Below are positions 53,329 to 61,637 of a stretch of DNA of 64,000 bases, one piece after another. A model generated the notes under the pieces. It ran no database searches. It was not told the DNA's origin and saw only the letters and a list, made by a program, of their open reading frames with translations. The position numbers were made by a program, and so were the translations under genes. Positions within the stretch are counted from its first letter, which is position 1; each line of letters begins with the position of its first letter. Source of the DNA: Paraburkholderia haematera (GTDB taxonomy: Bacteria > Pseudomonadota > Gammaproteobacteria > Burkholderiales > Burkholderiaceae); contig NZ_CAJNBK010000015.1 in assembly GCF_905220975.1 (NCBI RefSeq), forward strand, positions 1-64,000. The letters run 5' to 3'.

Positions 53329-54045
53329 ATGAAGTACCCCTTAATTGTACGGCGCGCCATGCTGCTCGCGACCTCGTGTGCGCTGTTGCAGCATGGTGGG
53401 TTCGTGCTGGCAGCGCAAAGTGGCGAGGCCGCACCTCTGGTCGGTACCCGCCCGGCCATGAATACGCTAACGCCGCAACCGGTCGCCGCTGCGCTGCGCA
53501 GTGCGGCATCAGGCACGCCCGCTGCCGCTGGCGACGCGCAAGGCAATGTTGCCGAACTGATGCAGATGATTCACGACGCGAAGCTGAGCGAATTACGCAC
53601 CACGTATAACGGCAGTTACGGTGCGAGTCTGTTTTTCTATCCGCAGGAAATGACGTACTACGTCGCGCTCTTTCAGGACAAGCATTTCTGGCGCGTGATC
53701 AAGTCAGCGGACATAGGTCGTGCTGAAGCGGTCTACGCCGGCTTTGTCCAGCAGACAGCCCAACTCGCGGACGTCGAGATTCGCCGCACGCAGTTGCAGG
53801 CGCAGAAGGCGTATATCGAAGACATCATCGCGTTGTCGGAAGATCGCGCCAAGCGGTTGCAGGCCGATCTCGATGTCGCGCGTACACAGCAGGCCAAGGT
53901 CAACGACTACCAACGGCAGACGCAAGGCGAGGCGGTTGCGCTGCACGCGGAAAAGGAAAAGGCGCAGGCGCAGTTGCGTCAGGTGCAAGGCGAAGTGATG
54001 CAGTTGCAGCGGCAGACCGAATTCGGATTGCCCACCCTGAAGTAA
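53329..54045 (+). CDS. Exported coiled-coil protein, DUF2968-type
   Basis: A 238-residue protein with a signal peptide (MKYPLIVRRAMLLATSCALLQHGGFVLA). The core MIHDAKLSELRTTYNGSYGASLFFYPQEMTYYVALFQDKHFWRVIKSAD matches the pattern of DUF2968 proteins of Burkholderia. Residues about 140-230 form a long coiled coil rich in Gln, Lys, Glu and Ala. The ATG at 53329 has GGAG 9 nt upstream. A periplasmic location is expected; function is unknown. It is monocistronic, with a strong terminator 12 nt after the stop. Confidence 0.75.
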   Translation: MKYPLIVRRAMLLATSCALLQHGGFVLAAQSGEAAPLVGTRPAMNTLTPQPVAAALRSAASGTPAAAGDAQGNVAELMQMIHDAKLSELRTTYNGSYGASLFFYPQEMTYYVALFQDKHFWRVIKSADIGRAEAVYAGFVQQTAQLADVEIRRTQLQAQKAYIEDIIALSEDRAKRLQADLDVARTQQAKVNDYQRQTQGEAVALHAEKEKAQAQLRQVQGEVMQLQRQTEFGLPTLK

Positions 54046-54057
54046 GCGCGTGAGCGT

Positions 54058-54094
54058 AAAAAAGCCCGGCAATGCAAAATTGCCGGGCTTTTTT
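54058..54094. terminator. Strong bidirectional terminator
   Basis: A perfect 16-bp inverted repeat AAAAAAGCCCGGCAAT / ATTGCCGGGCTTTTTT with loop GCAAA, between the DUF2968 gene and the convergent gene at 54136. Confidence 0.93.
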
Positions 54095-54135
54095 GTGCCG
54101 TGACTTCGCGATAACGGCGCGCTTGCTTGACGAGC

Positions 54136-55338
54136 TTACTTCACGAACTGATCGGGCACCTCGGTTACGCGACGATGCGACATCTGATTGACCCATTCTG
54201 TCCCACCGTTTTCAGGTGCGTTGATCGATGAAGCAGGGCGCGATGGCGGCGCAATATTGCGCAGGTGTGTGCCAGCTGACATGGTCATCGATGCATATTC
54301 GTCGGTGCCGAGTTGCGATGGCGCGAGCGGCGAGTAGGGACCCGCCGACGATGGTTTCGGCGACGTTCGTTGTGCATTCGCCGGCACTGTGATCTGCGGC
54401 GTTTCGTAATTTGTCGACGAGATGCTCGGCAACTGCGGTGACACCTGAGTCGCAACGATGGCCTGCGAACTGCGCCCGCTTCGTTCGTCCCGGCTCGGGG
54501 CGTTTTCGCGAAGCCTATCCCTGCGTCGCGAAACGTTTCTGCCGGCTGTAGCGTGCGGCGGTGCTGCCTTGACTGTCGCGACGATTTCCGTGGCGGGACT
54601 CGCCGTAAAATCGCGCCGCCGAGTCGCGGCGAGTGCCTGCGATGAAGTATCAGGCGACGCGGCTGCGGATGCGGAGACAGATGCACCCGCACCCGCCACG
54701 CTCGCCATATCCACAGGCAACAACGCGGCGCCCGATGCTGGCGCCGCTGCACGGTTGCTAGCATCGGCGTAGGGCGTGACAGCGGCATCCGGCGAGTGAC
54801 GATTCGCCAACTGCGCCTCCTGACGGACTGGGGCGTTTGCCGCTAGCCTGGCATCGCTAGTCGCTTGACGCTGCGTCAGATGGTCGAACGCAACCCATGC
54901 AAGCATCGCCGCGCCGCCGAGCGCACAAGCGCCGCCCGCCAGCGCACCCCAATGCATCGACCCGCCGCGCGGAGAGGCAGGAACCGACGGTGCGCCGACC
55001 GGCGAGAAAGCTGCTGCTTCAGCGGACATTCGCAACGATTCGTCGGCCGGTGCGTCGAATACGGTTGTCGAGGTGGCAGGCGAGGCGAAGCTTGAGGACG
55101 CAACCGGCGGCTTGCGCAACGAATCCCACTGGCAGAGCGCGCGGATGGTTTCCGCATTCAGACAGAAGGTACGCAACACGGCCGCATAGAGCGCCTTGAG
55201 TTCCGCACGCAAACTGTACGCCGGCGGCAGCAGCGCCCAATCGCGGCCGAATGGTGCGGGAAGCAGGCGGCCCAGCGGCGACAGGCTCGGCAGCGCCATG
55301 GAGCCTTGGATCAGGGTGAGGGGGATGGTGGTCGACAT
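54136..55338 (-). CDS. Hypothetical single-TM protein, low-complexity
   Basis: I do not recognise a family. From the ATG at 55338 (the frame is open to 55521) the product is 400 aa. Residues 1-80 are conserved-looking (PLTLIQGSMALPSLSPLGRLLPAPFGRDWALLPPAYSLRAELKALYAAVLRTFCLNAETIRALCQW). After a linker comes one transmembrane helix (about 132-155, GALAGGACALGGAAMLAWVAF). The rest is an Ala/Ser/Pro-rich disordered tail with basic clusters (SRRRDRLRENAPSRDERSGR). The topology, cytoplasmic N-terminal part and periplasmic disordered tail, resembles envelope-spanning or regulatory proteins. It is convergent with the DUF2968 gene. Confidence 0.6.
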   Translation of the reverse strand: MSTTIPLTLIQGSMALPSLSPLGRLLPAPFGRDWALLPPAYSLRAELKALYAAVLRTFCLNAETIRALCQWDSLRKPPVASSSFASPATSTTVFDAPADESLRMSAEAAAFSPVGAPSVPASPRGGSMHWGALAGGACALGGAAMLAWVAFDHLTQRQATSDARLAANAPVRQEAQLANRHSPDAAVTPYADASNRAAAPASGAALLPVDMASVAGAGASVSASAAASPDTSSQALAATRRRDFTASPATEIVATVKAAPPHATAGRNVSRRRDRLRENAPSRDERSGRSSQAIVATQVSPQLPSISSTNYETPQITVPANAQRTSPKPSSAGPYSPLAPSQLGTDEYASMTMSAGTHLRNIAPPSRPASSINAPENGGTEWVNQMSHRRVTEVPDQFVK

Positions 55339-55616
55339 CGGTATCTTCGCAGCGCCTCGTAAAGGGGCCGCGGGCTGGCGGCTCAGGGGCTCTGGCTTCG
55401 GAGCGATACGTATGAAAGCGCGGTACGCAACGCCATATGGAAACGCCGCGCTCAGGTCGAGCGCGCCGCCGCGTGAGCGGTCACTGAGAAGCCATCGGGG
55501 TGTCGAAGATGATGCCTGCAAGCAGCCGAACTAACGATCGGATTGTTCCGAAAAGGCGCGCCGGTTCGTTCAGAGTCTGCCCCTTCTGAACGACGGCCAA
55601 ACAGGTCGCGCCTGTT

Positions 55617-56156
55617 TCACCGATCCAGCCGGTACACATAGCGCAGTGCAGTAATATCCACGCCGCCCATGTGATCCGGTTCGGCGCCGACAAACTGCCA
55701 GCCCTGCTTTTCATAAAAACCGATCGCCGACGTGTTGCCCTCGAGCACGTAAAGGTACAACTGCGTCTCTCCCCGCGCGCGAGCCCAGTCTTCGGCTGCG
55801 CGCATCAACAGCTTGCCCGCGCCGATGCCCTGGTGCCCCGGCAGCGCATGCAGGTTGTCGAGCAGGACACCCCATGCGGACTCCGGTTGCCTCTCGACGC
55901 AGACAAAGCCAATCGGCTCGCCCGCGAGTTCGGCGATCAGGACCATGCGGCGCTCGCCGCCCGGTGCGCGCAGGCGCGCTTCCCAATAGGCGGCGCGCTC
56001 CCGCGTCACTTCGCCGTCGAGAAATGCGTCCGGCAGCAGTCCGCGATAGGTAGCCTGCCAGCTAGCGCTATGGATCGAGGCGATCAGTGCTGCATCCGCG
56101 AGAGTCGCAGGGCGCAGCGAAAGTGCGCGGGAGGTTGGCATCGGGAGGGTGGTCAA
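55617..56156 (-). CDS. GNAT-family N-acetyltransferase
   Basis: A 179-residue acetyltransferase. Motif A LDNLHALPGHQGIGAGKLLMRAAEDWARARG binds the acetyl-CoA pyrophosphate. Motif B LYLYVLEGNTSAIGFYEKQGWQFVG supplies the usual Asn and Tyr. The N-terminal segment SLRPATLADAALIASIHSASWQATYRGLLP is typical of RimI/small-molecule GNATs. The substrate is unknown. The start at 56156 has no strong Shine-Dalgarno, and MPTSRALSLRP five codons later is possible. Monocistronic. Confidence 0.9.
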   Translation of the reverse strand: MTTLPMPTSRALSLRPATLADAALIASIHSASWQATYRGLLPDAFLDGEVTRERAAYWEARLRAPGGERRMVLIAELAGEPIGFVCVERQPESAWGVLLDNLHALPGHQGIGAGKLLMRAAEDWARARGETQLYLYVLEGNTSAIGFYEKQGWQFVGAEPDHMGGVDITALRYVYRLDR

Positions 56157-56448
56157 CGGGAATTGCCTGTCTGCAAAAAGTCTACCGCAAGGGTGAGCCG
56201 ACGTTGTCTGTAATGAAACTGTATGGAATGCGCGACAGTGCCATGAACGGTAACATTACGTGCTGCGGTCTCTGGCTGTTTCTCAACGTTTACCCTGATA
56301 CCACGCGAATGCGTTCGGCATGAGAATGCAGCGCCCCCGGCGCGTCCAATCAAGCTGCCTGTGGCATCCGCTTGCCGAACACAGTGGATCGTTTCAACTG
56401 CCTGAGCGCCACCGAGTCTGCGTGGCGACGGGCTAATAAGAGAATGTC

Positions 56449-57750
56449 ATGTCTACTGCGTCACACGCTACCGCTTCATCCAAAGAATCCAAGGTCAAGA
56501 CAGTGTTCCGCGTGGTCAGCGGCAACTTTCTTGAGATGTACGACTTCATGGTCTATGGCTATTACGCGTCCGCGATTGCCAAGACCTATTTTCCAAGCGG
56601 CAACGATTTTGCCTCGCTGATGCTGGCGCTGTCGGTATTCGGCGCGGGCTTCCTGATGCGCCCGCTGGGCGCAATCGTGCTGGGCGCGTACATCGACCAT
56701 CACGGCCGACGCAAAGGCCTGATTCTCACGCTTGGCCTGATGGCGCTCGGCACGCTCACGGTCGCCGCGATTCCAGGCTACGCGACCATCGGCGTACTTG
56801 CCCCAGTGCTCGTGCTTGGTGGCCGGCTGCTGCAAGGCTTCTCCGCCGGGGTCGAACTGGGTGGCGTGTCGGTCTATCTGTCGGAGATCGCCACCAAGGG
56901 CAACAAGGGCTTCTATTGCGCATGGCAGTCGGGCAGCCAGCAGGTTGCCGTGGTGTTCGCCGCGCTGATCGGCGTGTTCCTGAACAAGTGGTTGCCCGCT
57001 GACCAGATGACGGCCTGGGGCTGGCGCGTGCCGTTCCTGATCGGCTGCCTGATCGTGCCGTTCCTGTTCCTGATTCGTCGCTCGTTGCAGGAAACCGAGG
57101 AATTCACGGCGCGCAAGCATCATCCGAGCATGGGCGAGATCATGAAGACGATGGCCGCGAACTGGGGCATCGTGCTGGGCGGTATGGGCATGGTCATCAT
57201 GACCACCGTGTCGTTCTACATGATCACGGCCTACACACCGACCTTCGGCAAGGAAGTGCTGAAGCTGTCGTCGATCGATACGCTCGTCGTCACCGTCTGT
57301 ATCGGGTTGTCGAACCTCGTCTGGTTGCCGCTCTCGGGCGCGTTGTCGGACCGTATCGGCCGCCGTCCGGTGCTGCTGGCCTTCACGATCCTGACGATCG
57401 TCACCGCGTATCCGGCGCTGCAATGGCTGGTCGCCGAGCCGTCGTTCGCTCGCCTTCTGGCCGTCGAGCTGTGGTTGTCGTTCCTGTACGGCAGCTACAA
57501 CGGTGCAATGGTGGTGGCGCTGACCGAAGTGATGCCGGTCGAAGTGCGGACCGCCGGTTTCTCGCTGGCCTACAGCCTGGCTACAACGATTGGCGGTTTC
57601 ACGCCGGCCATCTCGACGCTGCTGATTCACAACACTGGCAACAAGGCCGCGCCTGGCCTGTTCCTGGGCGTGGCGGCGATCTGTGGGCTGATCGCGACGC
57701 TGGTGCTGTATCGCACGCCCGAGTCGCGCGATCAGTATCGAACGGCTTAA
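56449..57750 (+). CDS. MFS transporter, MHS family (citrate/tricarballylate:proton symporter-like)
   Basis: A 433-residue, 12-TM symporter. The MHS/sugar-porter loop motif RPLGAIVLGAYIDHHGRRKGLI is at about 73-94 with a second copy SGALSDRIGRRPVLLA at about 299-314. SGNFLEMYDFMVYGYYASAIAKTYFP in TM1 is characteristic of the CitA/CitH/TcuC subgroup that imports citrate or tricarballylate with protons. There is no adjacent tcuA/tcuB, so citrate is the better guess. It is monocistronic, terminated by the hairpin at 57787. Confidence 0.9.
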   Translation: MSTASHATASSKESKVKTVFRVVSGNFLEMYDFMVYGYYASAIAKTYFPSGNDFASLMLALSVFGAGFLMRPLGAIVLGAYIDHHGRRKGLILTLGLMALGTLTVAAIPGYATIGVLAPVLVLGGRLLQGFSAGVELGGVSVYLSEIATKGNKGFYCAWQSGSQQVAVVFAALIGVFLNKWLPADQMTAWGWRVPFLIGCLIVPFLFLIRRSLQETEEFTARKHHPSMGEIMKTMAANWGIVLGGMGMVIMTTVSFYMITAYTPTFGKEVLKLSSIDTLVVTVCIGLSNLVWLPLSGALSDRIGRRPVLLAFTILTIVTAYPALQWLVAEPSFARLLAVELWLSFLYGSYNGAMVVALTEVMPVEVRTAGFSLAYSLATTIGGFTPAISTLLIHNTGNKAAPGLFLGVAAICGLIATLVLYRTPESRDQYRTA

Positions 57751-57786
57751 GGTCGAGCTGAAGGTTCACGGCTCAAGCGGACAAAC

Positions 57787-57821
57787 AAAAACCCCGCGTT
57801 CGTGAGAACGCGGGGTTTTTT
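57787..57821. terminator. Strong terminator after the citrate-type transporter
   Basis: A perfect 15-bp stem AAAAACCCCGCGTTC (57787-57801) / GAACGCGGGGTTTTT (57806-57820) with loop GTGA and T-run; usable from both sides. Confidence 0.93.
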
Positions 57822-57868
57822 CATGGGTGTCGCATCGACACCTGGCATTCAGCTTCGATGAGAACGTC

Positions 57869-57958
57869 TCGCTAACCGAGGCGCAAGTCGTTTGCAACGG
57901 CTTTCATCACGTCTCGCTATCCAAGGCGCAACTCGTTGGCCACCGCCTCCACCACGTC
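57869..57958 (-). repeat. In-frame 45-nt direct repeat across the stop codon of the TPR gene
   Basis: Unit 1 (57914-57958) encodes the last codons of the TPR protein (DVVEAVANELRLG, stop TAG, then CGA). Unit 2 (57869-57913) is directly downstream and in the same frame: DVMKAVANDLRLG, stop TAG, CGA. Of the eight codons that differ, five are synonymous third-base changes, and both TAG stops are kept. Confidence 0.85.
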
Positions 57959-59764
57959 GCCCCACGCGCCGGGTTGTGGCTGGCGCAGCAGCGTTGCGCC
58001 CGGATACCACGGGCTGCGCGTCTCGCCGACGAACCAGCGCCAATCCGCGGCGAACGGCAGCATCAGCCACAGCGGTTTTCTCAGCGCGCCGGCGAGGTGA
58101 GCGATCGACGTATCGATCGAGACGACCGCGTCGAGCCGCTCAATGATCGCCGCGGTATCCGCAAAATCGCCGATCCGTTTATCCAACCGATGAATCGACG
58201 CCGCGCGCGGATGCGCGTCGAGCACCGCGCGTTCTTCGGCGCTCAATTCGGGTTGCAGCACGATCCAGTCGATCCCTTCGAGCGCGAACAGCGGCGCAAG
58301 CGCCTCGAGCGGCATCGAACGGGTTTCGTTCTGCTGGATGCGTCCCGACCACGCAATGCCGATCTTGCGCTTCGCATGACCGCCGAGCGAACCGCGCCAT
58401 TTGCGGCCGTAAGCCGGCGGCGTGCTCAGATAAGGCGTGCGGGCCGGAATGGTGTCGTAGGTTGTGCCGAGCGCGAGCGGCAGGCTCAGCAGCGGGCAGT
58501 GCAGATCTGCTGTGGGCCGCGGCGTGCCCTGGGCGATCAGCGTGACGCGCCATGCTTGCGCGGCCGGTGCGAGCAGCGGCAGCAGTTGCGGCTGCACTTC
58601 GAGTACGACGCGCGCGGCACGCTGCGCGGCCAGTGGCACGAAGCGCACGAATTGCAACGTATCGCCGAAACCCTGCTCGGCATGGACGAAAAGCGTACGT
58701 TGTTCGATCGGCTCGCCGTGCCAGCGCGGCAACGTCTGGATGACCGGCTGCGAGGTGGTCTGCAGCCGCCATTCGTATTCCGGCAGTCCGCGCCCGAAAT
58801 CGCGCAATGCGAGCCAGGCGAGCGCGCGGTTCATGTGCGCAGACGCGAGATCGGGGCGCAAGCGCAACGCCTGATCGAATGCCCGCACCGCCGCGGCGTG
58901 CGCGCCGAGCGCCTGATGCGCTGTGCCGAGACTCAGCCATGCGAGCGCGAATTGCGGATCGAGACCCACCGCGCGTTCGAGATACGGCAGCGCTTGTGCA
59001 TGGCGTCCCAGCGCCGCGAGCGCGTTGCCGAGCCCGAAGATGGTGGGCGGCAGGTTCGGCTGCAAGGCGAGCGCCGCCTGGAAAGAGGCGACCGCTTTTT
59101 CGTGGCGGCCGGTGGCGTCGAGCGTATTGGCAAGATTGAAGTGCGCGGCGACGAAACGCGGTTCGGCCGCCAGCGCCGCCTGAAAGCACGGGATCGCCTC
59201 GTCCGCGCGGTCGAGCGCGTTCAGCGACATGCCCAGATTGTTGAGCGCGCCCGCATGCCCCGGGCGCAGTTCGAGCGCGCGCTGGAACGACGCGATCGCT
59301 TCCGTATGACGGCCGAGCGCATGCAATGCGTTGCCGAGATTGTTATGCGACGAAGCGTCGTTCGGTTGCAGGCGCAACGACTTTTCGAAGGCGTCGGCGG
59401 CGTCTTCGTGGCGGCCCACCGACGCGTACGCATTGCCCAGGTTGTAGTGCGCCATAGGAAAAGACGGCGCCAGCGTCAGCGCATTGCGGAACTGTTCGAT
59501 GGCGTCGTCGATCTGGCCCAGCGCCTTGAGTGCGTTGCCGAGGTTCAGTTGCAGCGCGGCGTCTTCCGGGCGCAGGTTCACCGCGCGCCGCACGAGCTCG
59601 GCGGCTTCGGCGTGCTGGCCCTGCTGGTGGCGCAGAACGCCCAGCAGGTGCAACGCATCGACGTGCATGGGATTGCCGTCGAGCGTCGCGCGATAGCCGC
59701 GTTCGGCGTCGTCGAGGCGGCCGTCACGATGCGCCGCGAAAGCGCGGTCAAATACTTGTTGCAT
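57917..59764 (-). CDS. TPR-repeat protein with C-terminal glycosyltransferase-like domain
   Basis: A 615-residue protein. Residues 1-340 contain about ten tetratricopeptide repeats of 34 residues (for example MAHYNLGNAYASVGRHEDAADAFEKSLRLQPN). Residues about 370-615 resemble the GT9/GT-B C-terminal domain often fused to TPRs in proteobacteria (FVHAEQGFGDTLQFVRFVPL, KIGIAWSGRIQQNETRSMPLEAL, VVSIDTSIAHLAGALRKPLWLMLP). There is no signal peptide with the chosen ATG at 59764; the frame is open to 59812. Protein glycosylation or cell-surface sugar transfer is inferred from relatives. A duplicated C-terminal segment lies just past the stop. Confidence 0.85.
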   Translation of the reverse strand: MQQVFDRAFAAHRDGRLDDAERGYRATLDGNPMHVDALHLLGVLRHQQGQHAEAAELVRRAVNLRPEDAALQLNLGNALKALGQIDDAIEQFRNALTLAPSFPMAHYNLGNAYASVGRHEDAADAFEKSLRLQPNDASSHNNLGNALHALGRHTEAIASFQRALELRPGHAGALNNLGMSLNALDRADEAIPCFQAALAAEPRFVAAHFNLANTLDATGRHEKAVASFQAALALQPNLPPTIFGLGNALAALGRHAQALPYLERAVGLDPQFALAWLSLGTAHQALGAHAAAVRAFDQALRLRPDLASAHMNRALAWLALRDFGRGLPEYEWRLQTTSQPVIQTLPRWHGEPIEQRTLFVHAEQGFGDTLQFVRFVPLAAQRAARVVLEVQPQLLPLLAPAAQAWRVTLIAQGTPRPTADLHCPLLSLPLALGTTYDTIPARTPYLSTPPAYGRKWRGSLGGHAKRKIGIAWSGRIQQNETRSMPLEALAPLFALEGIDWIVLQPELSAEERAVLDAHPRAASIHRLDKRIGDFADTAAIIERLDAVVSIDTSIAHLAGALRKPLWLMLPFAADWRWFVGETRSPWYPGATLLRQPQPGAWGDVVEAVANELRLG

Positions 59765-59832
59765 GACGGGGGATGGGATTTCGGGTAGGGCGAACGCCGC
59801 ATTTTCCCACACTCGCCGGGGTGCCCTCCAAT

Positions 59833-59878
59833 TTGACCTGTTGTCTCAATATCTATAACATGTGAATACCTGTTCATA
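59833..59878 (+). promoter_or_regulatory. Promoter and SmtB/CzrA-type operator of the zinc-efflux operon
   Basis: TTGACC (59833-59838) with TATAAC (59854-59859, 15-nt spacer) or TAACAT (59856-59861, 17-nt) is the likely promoter. It is overlapped by TGTGAATACCTGTTCATA (59861-59878). Its complement TATGAACAGGTATTCACA has the TGAACA-nn-TATTCA core of SmtB/ZiaR/CzrA operators. The ATG of the regulator follows within 4 nt, so the leader is very short. Confidence 0.75.
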
Positions 59879-59881
59879 TGT

Positions 59882-60250
59882 ATGTCCATGATGGCCTCAA
59901 CCATGGCTTCCGCCACACCGCCTGTCAGTTTCGAGGACCGACCCGTGGAGACGATCGTGCCGCTGGCCGACCTGTTTCGCCTGCTCGGCGACCCGACGCG
60001 CTTGCGCATCGTGCTCGCGTGCGTCGACGAGCGGCGCGCGGTCGGTGCGATTGCGGAGGGGCTGGGCTTGTCGCCGTCGCTGGTGAGCCACCATCTGCGG
60101 CTGTTGCGCGCGGCGCGGATCGTGCGTGCGGAGCGGCAGGGCAAGCAGGTGTTCTATCTTGCTGCCGACCGTCATATCAGCGCGATGCTGGCCGGCATGC
60201 TGGAGCATGTCGCGGAGCCTGCCGGCGAATTTCCTCTGGACCCGTCATGA
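59882..60250 (+). CDS. ArsR/SmtB-family metal sensor (zinc type)
   Basis: A 122-residue dimeric winged-helix repressor that releases DNA when metal binds. The DNA-binding part is VGAIAEGLGLSPSLVSHHLRLLRAARIVRAERQGKQVFYLA. The alpha-3 Cys box of arsenic/cadmium sensors (ELCVCDL) is absent. Instead the alpha-5 site is complete: D-R-H, ten residues, H-V-A-E, i.e. the DxHx10HxxE ligand set of CzrA/SmtB. Zn2+ (or Co2+) is therefore the likely signal. The start is ATG 59882, with ATGs at 59891 and 59903 also possible and no Shine-Dalgarno. It overlaps the CDF exporter by 4 nt. Confidence 0.92.
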   Translation: MSMMASTMASATPPVSFEDRPVETIVPLADLFRLLGDPTRLRIVLACVDERRAVGAIAEGLGLSPSLVSHHLRLLRAARIVRAERQGKQVFYLAADRHISAMLAGMLEHVAEPAGEFPLDPS

Positions 60251-61569
60251 AGAAAATTACGCCCTCAAACCGGGCCGCCGAAGAACGCGAGGATGACCAC
60301 GCGCCGGTGTGGCTCGAAGGGGAGTCCGACGGGATTGATGGCGAAGATGCACAGGTCGAGGGCGATGAGCACGGGGCTCATGGTCAGGACGGGCATCGCC
60401 ACGGTTCGGTTCGTCGAGATGTCGACGATGTGCAGGAGGGCGGCGCGCAGGATCATGGTGCACGCGTGCGCGGTCCGCACGACGATGGCGCCGAGACCGG
60501 CCATCCCCACAGCCACGACCCGGGCCACAGTCACGACCACGACCACAGCCAAAACGTCGACGGCCACTCCGGGCAGAGCCGAAGCGGGCAAAGCCGCAGC
60601 GACCACGGCCACGATAATCACGCGGGCCACAGCCACGCGGGCAACGGCCACGCCGGCCACAGCCACGCCGGCCATCACCACGCCCATGCACCCGCCGCAG
60701 GCCACGGCCGCGCCTTCGCACTCGCTGTCGCACTGAACGTAGCGATCGTGGTGATTCAAGCCGTCTACGGCGTGATCGCGCATTCCACCGCGCTGCTCGC
60801 CGACGCCGGCCACAACCTCTCCGACGTGCTCGGCCTGCTGCTCGCCTGGGGCGCCGCCTGGCTCGCCACGCGCCGTCCGTCGGCACGCTATACCTTCGGC
60901 TACGGCAGTTCGTCGATCCTGGCGTCGCTCGCCAACGCGGCGCTATTGCTGTTCGCGTGCGGCGTGATCGTCGCCGAGGCGATCGGGCGCCTGGTGAACC
61001 CGGGACCGGTCGCGGGAGGGGTGGTGTTCGTCGTCGCGGCGGTCGGCGTAGTGGTGAACGGCTTCTCGGCGTGGCTCTTCATGCGCGGCCAGAAAGAAGA
61101 CCTGAACATTCGCGGCGCTTTTCTGCATATGGCCGCGGACGCCGGCATCTCCGCCGCGGTCGCAATCAGCGGCCTTGTGATTCTCTATACCAACTGGACG
61201 TGGCTCGACCCGGTGATGAGCCTGCTCGTCGTCGTGGTGGTGGTCTACGGCACGTGGGGCCTGCTGCGCGATTCGGTGCGCATGGCGCTAGACGCCGTGC
61301 CGCCCGGCGTCGATCTGCAGCCTATCCGCGATTATCTCGCGGAGCAGCCGGGCGTCACCGACGTGCACGATCTGCACGTTTGGGCCTTGTCGACCACCGG
61401 CAATGCACTCAGCGCACATCTGGTGATGCCGGCCGGCCATCCCGGCGACGAATCGCTTGACGGCATTGTCGTCACATTGCGCGAACGGTTTTCGATGCAG
61501 CACGCCACGCTGCAAGTCGACCTCGGCACCACCGAGCATCAATGTGCAATGAATCATCCGCGCGATTGA
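60247..61569 (+). CDS. Cation diffusion facilitator (CzcD/ZitB type) with very His-rich N-terminus
   Basis: A 440-residue inner-membrane Zn2+/Co2+:H+ antiporter. Six TM helices span about 156-360. The transport-site residues are in STALLADAGHNLSDVLG (TM2, HxxxD) and FLHMAADAGISAAV (TM5, HxxxD). The cytoplasmic C-terminal domain (DVHDLHVWALSTTGNALSAHLVM) binds regulatory zinc. The first ~153 residues hold 28 His, mostly in H-S-H, H-D-H and A-G-H repeats, far longer than in ZitB. It starts in the ATGA overlap with the sensor gene, so sensor and exporter are one operon. Confidence 0.93.
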   Translation: MKKITPSNRAAEEREDDHAPVWLEGESDGIDGEDAQVEGDEHGAHGQDGHRHGSVRRDVDDVQEGGAQDHGARVRGPHDDGAETGHPHSHDPGHSHDHDHSQNVDGHSGQSRSGQSRSDHGHDNHAGHSHAGNGHAGHSHAGHHHAHAPAAGHGRAFALAVALNVAIVVIQAVYGVIAHSTALLADAGHNLSDVLGLLLAWGAAWLATRRPSARYTFGYGSSSILASLANAALLLFACGVIVAEAIGRLVNPGPVAGGVVFVVAAVGVVVNGFSAWLFMRGQKEDLNIRGAFLHMAADAGISAAVAISGLVILYTNWTWLDPVMSLLVVVVVVYGTWGLLRDSVRMALDAVPPGVDLQPIRDYLAEQPGVTDVHDLHVWALSTTGNALSAHLVMPAGHPGDESLDGIVVTLRERFSMQHATLQVDLGTTEHQCAMNHPRD

Positions 61570-61637
61570 TGCAGCGCACCGTTGAGCGGATTCCGGGCGG
61601 CGTACACTAGGACGTCCCGATGTCTCCGGAGGCCCGC

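Noticed and set aside
60480..60710. Repetitive CACGGCCACAG-type DNA, considered as a non-coding repeat array
   Set aside because: It keeps the reading frame of the CDF exporter throughout and encodes its His-rich extension.
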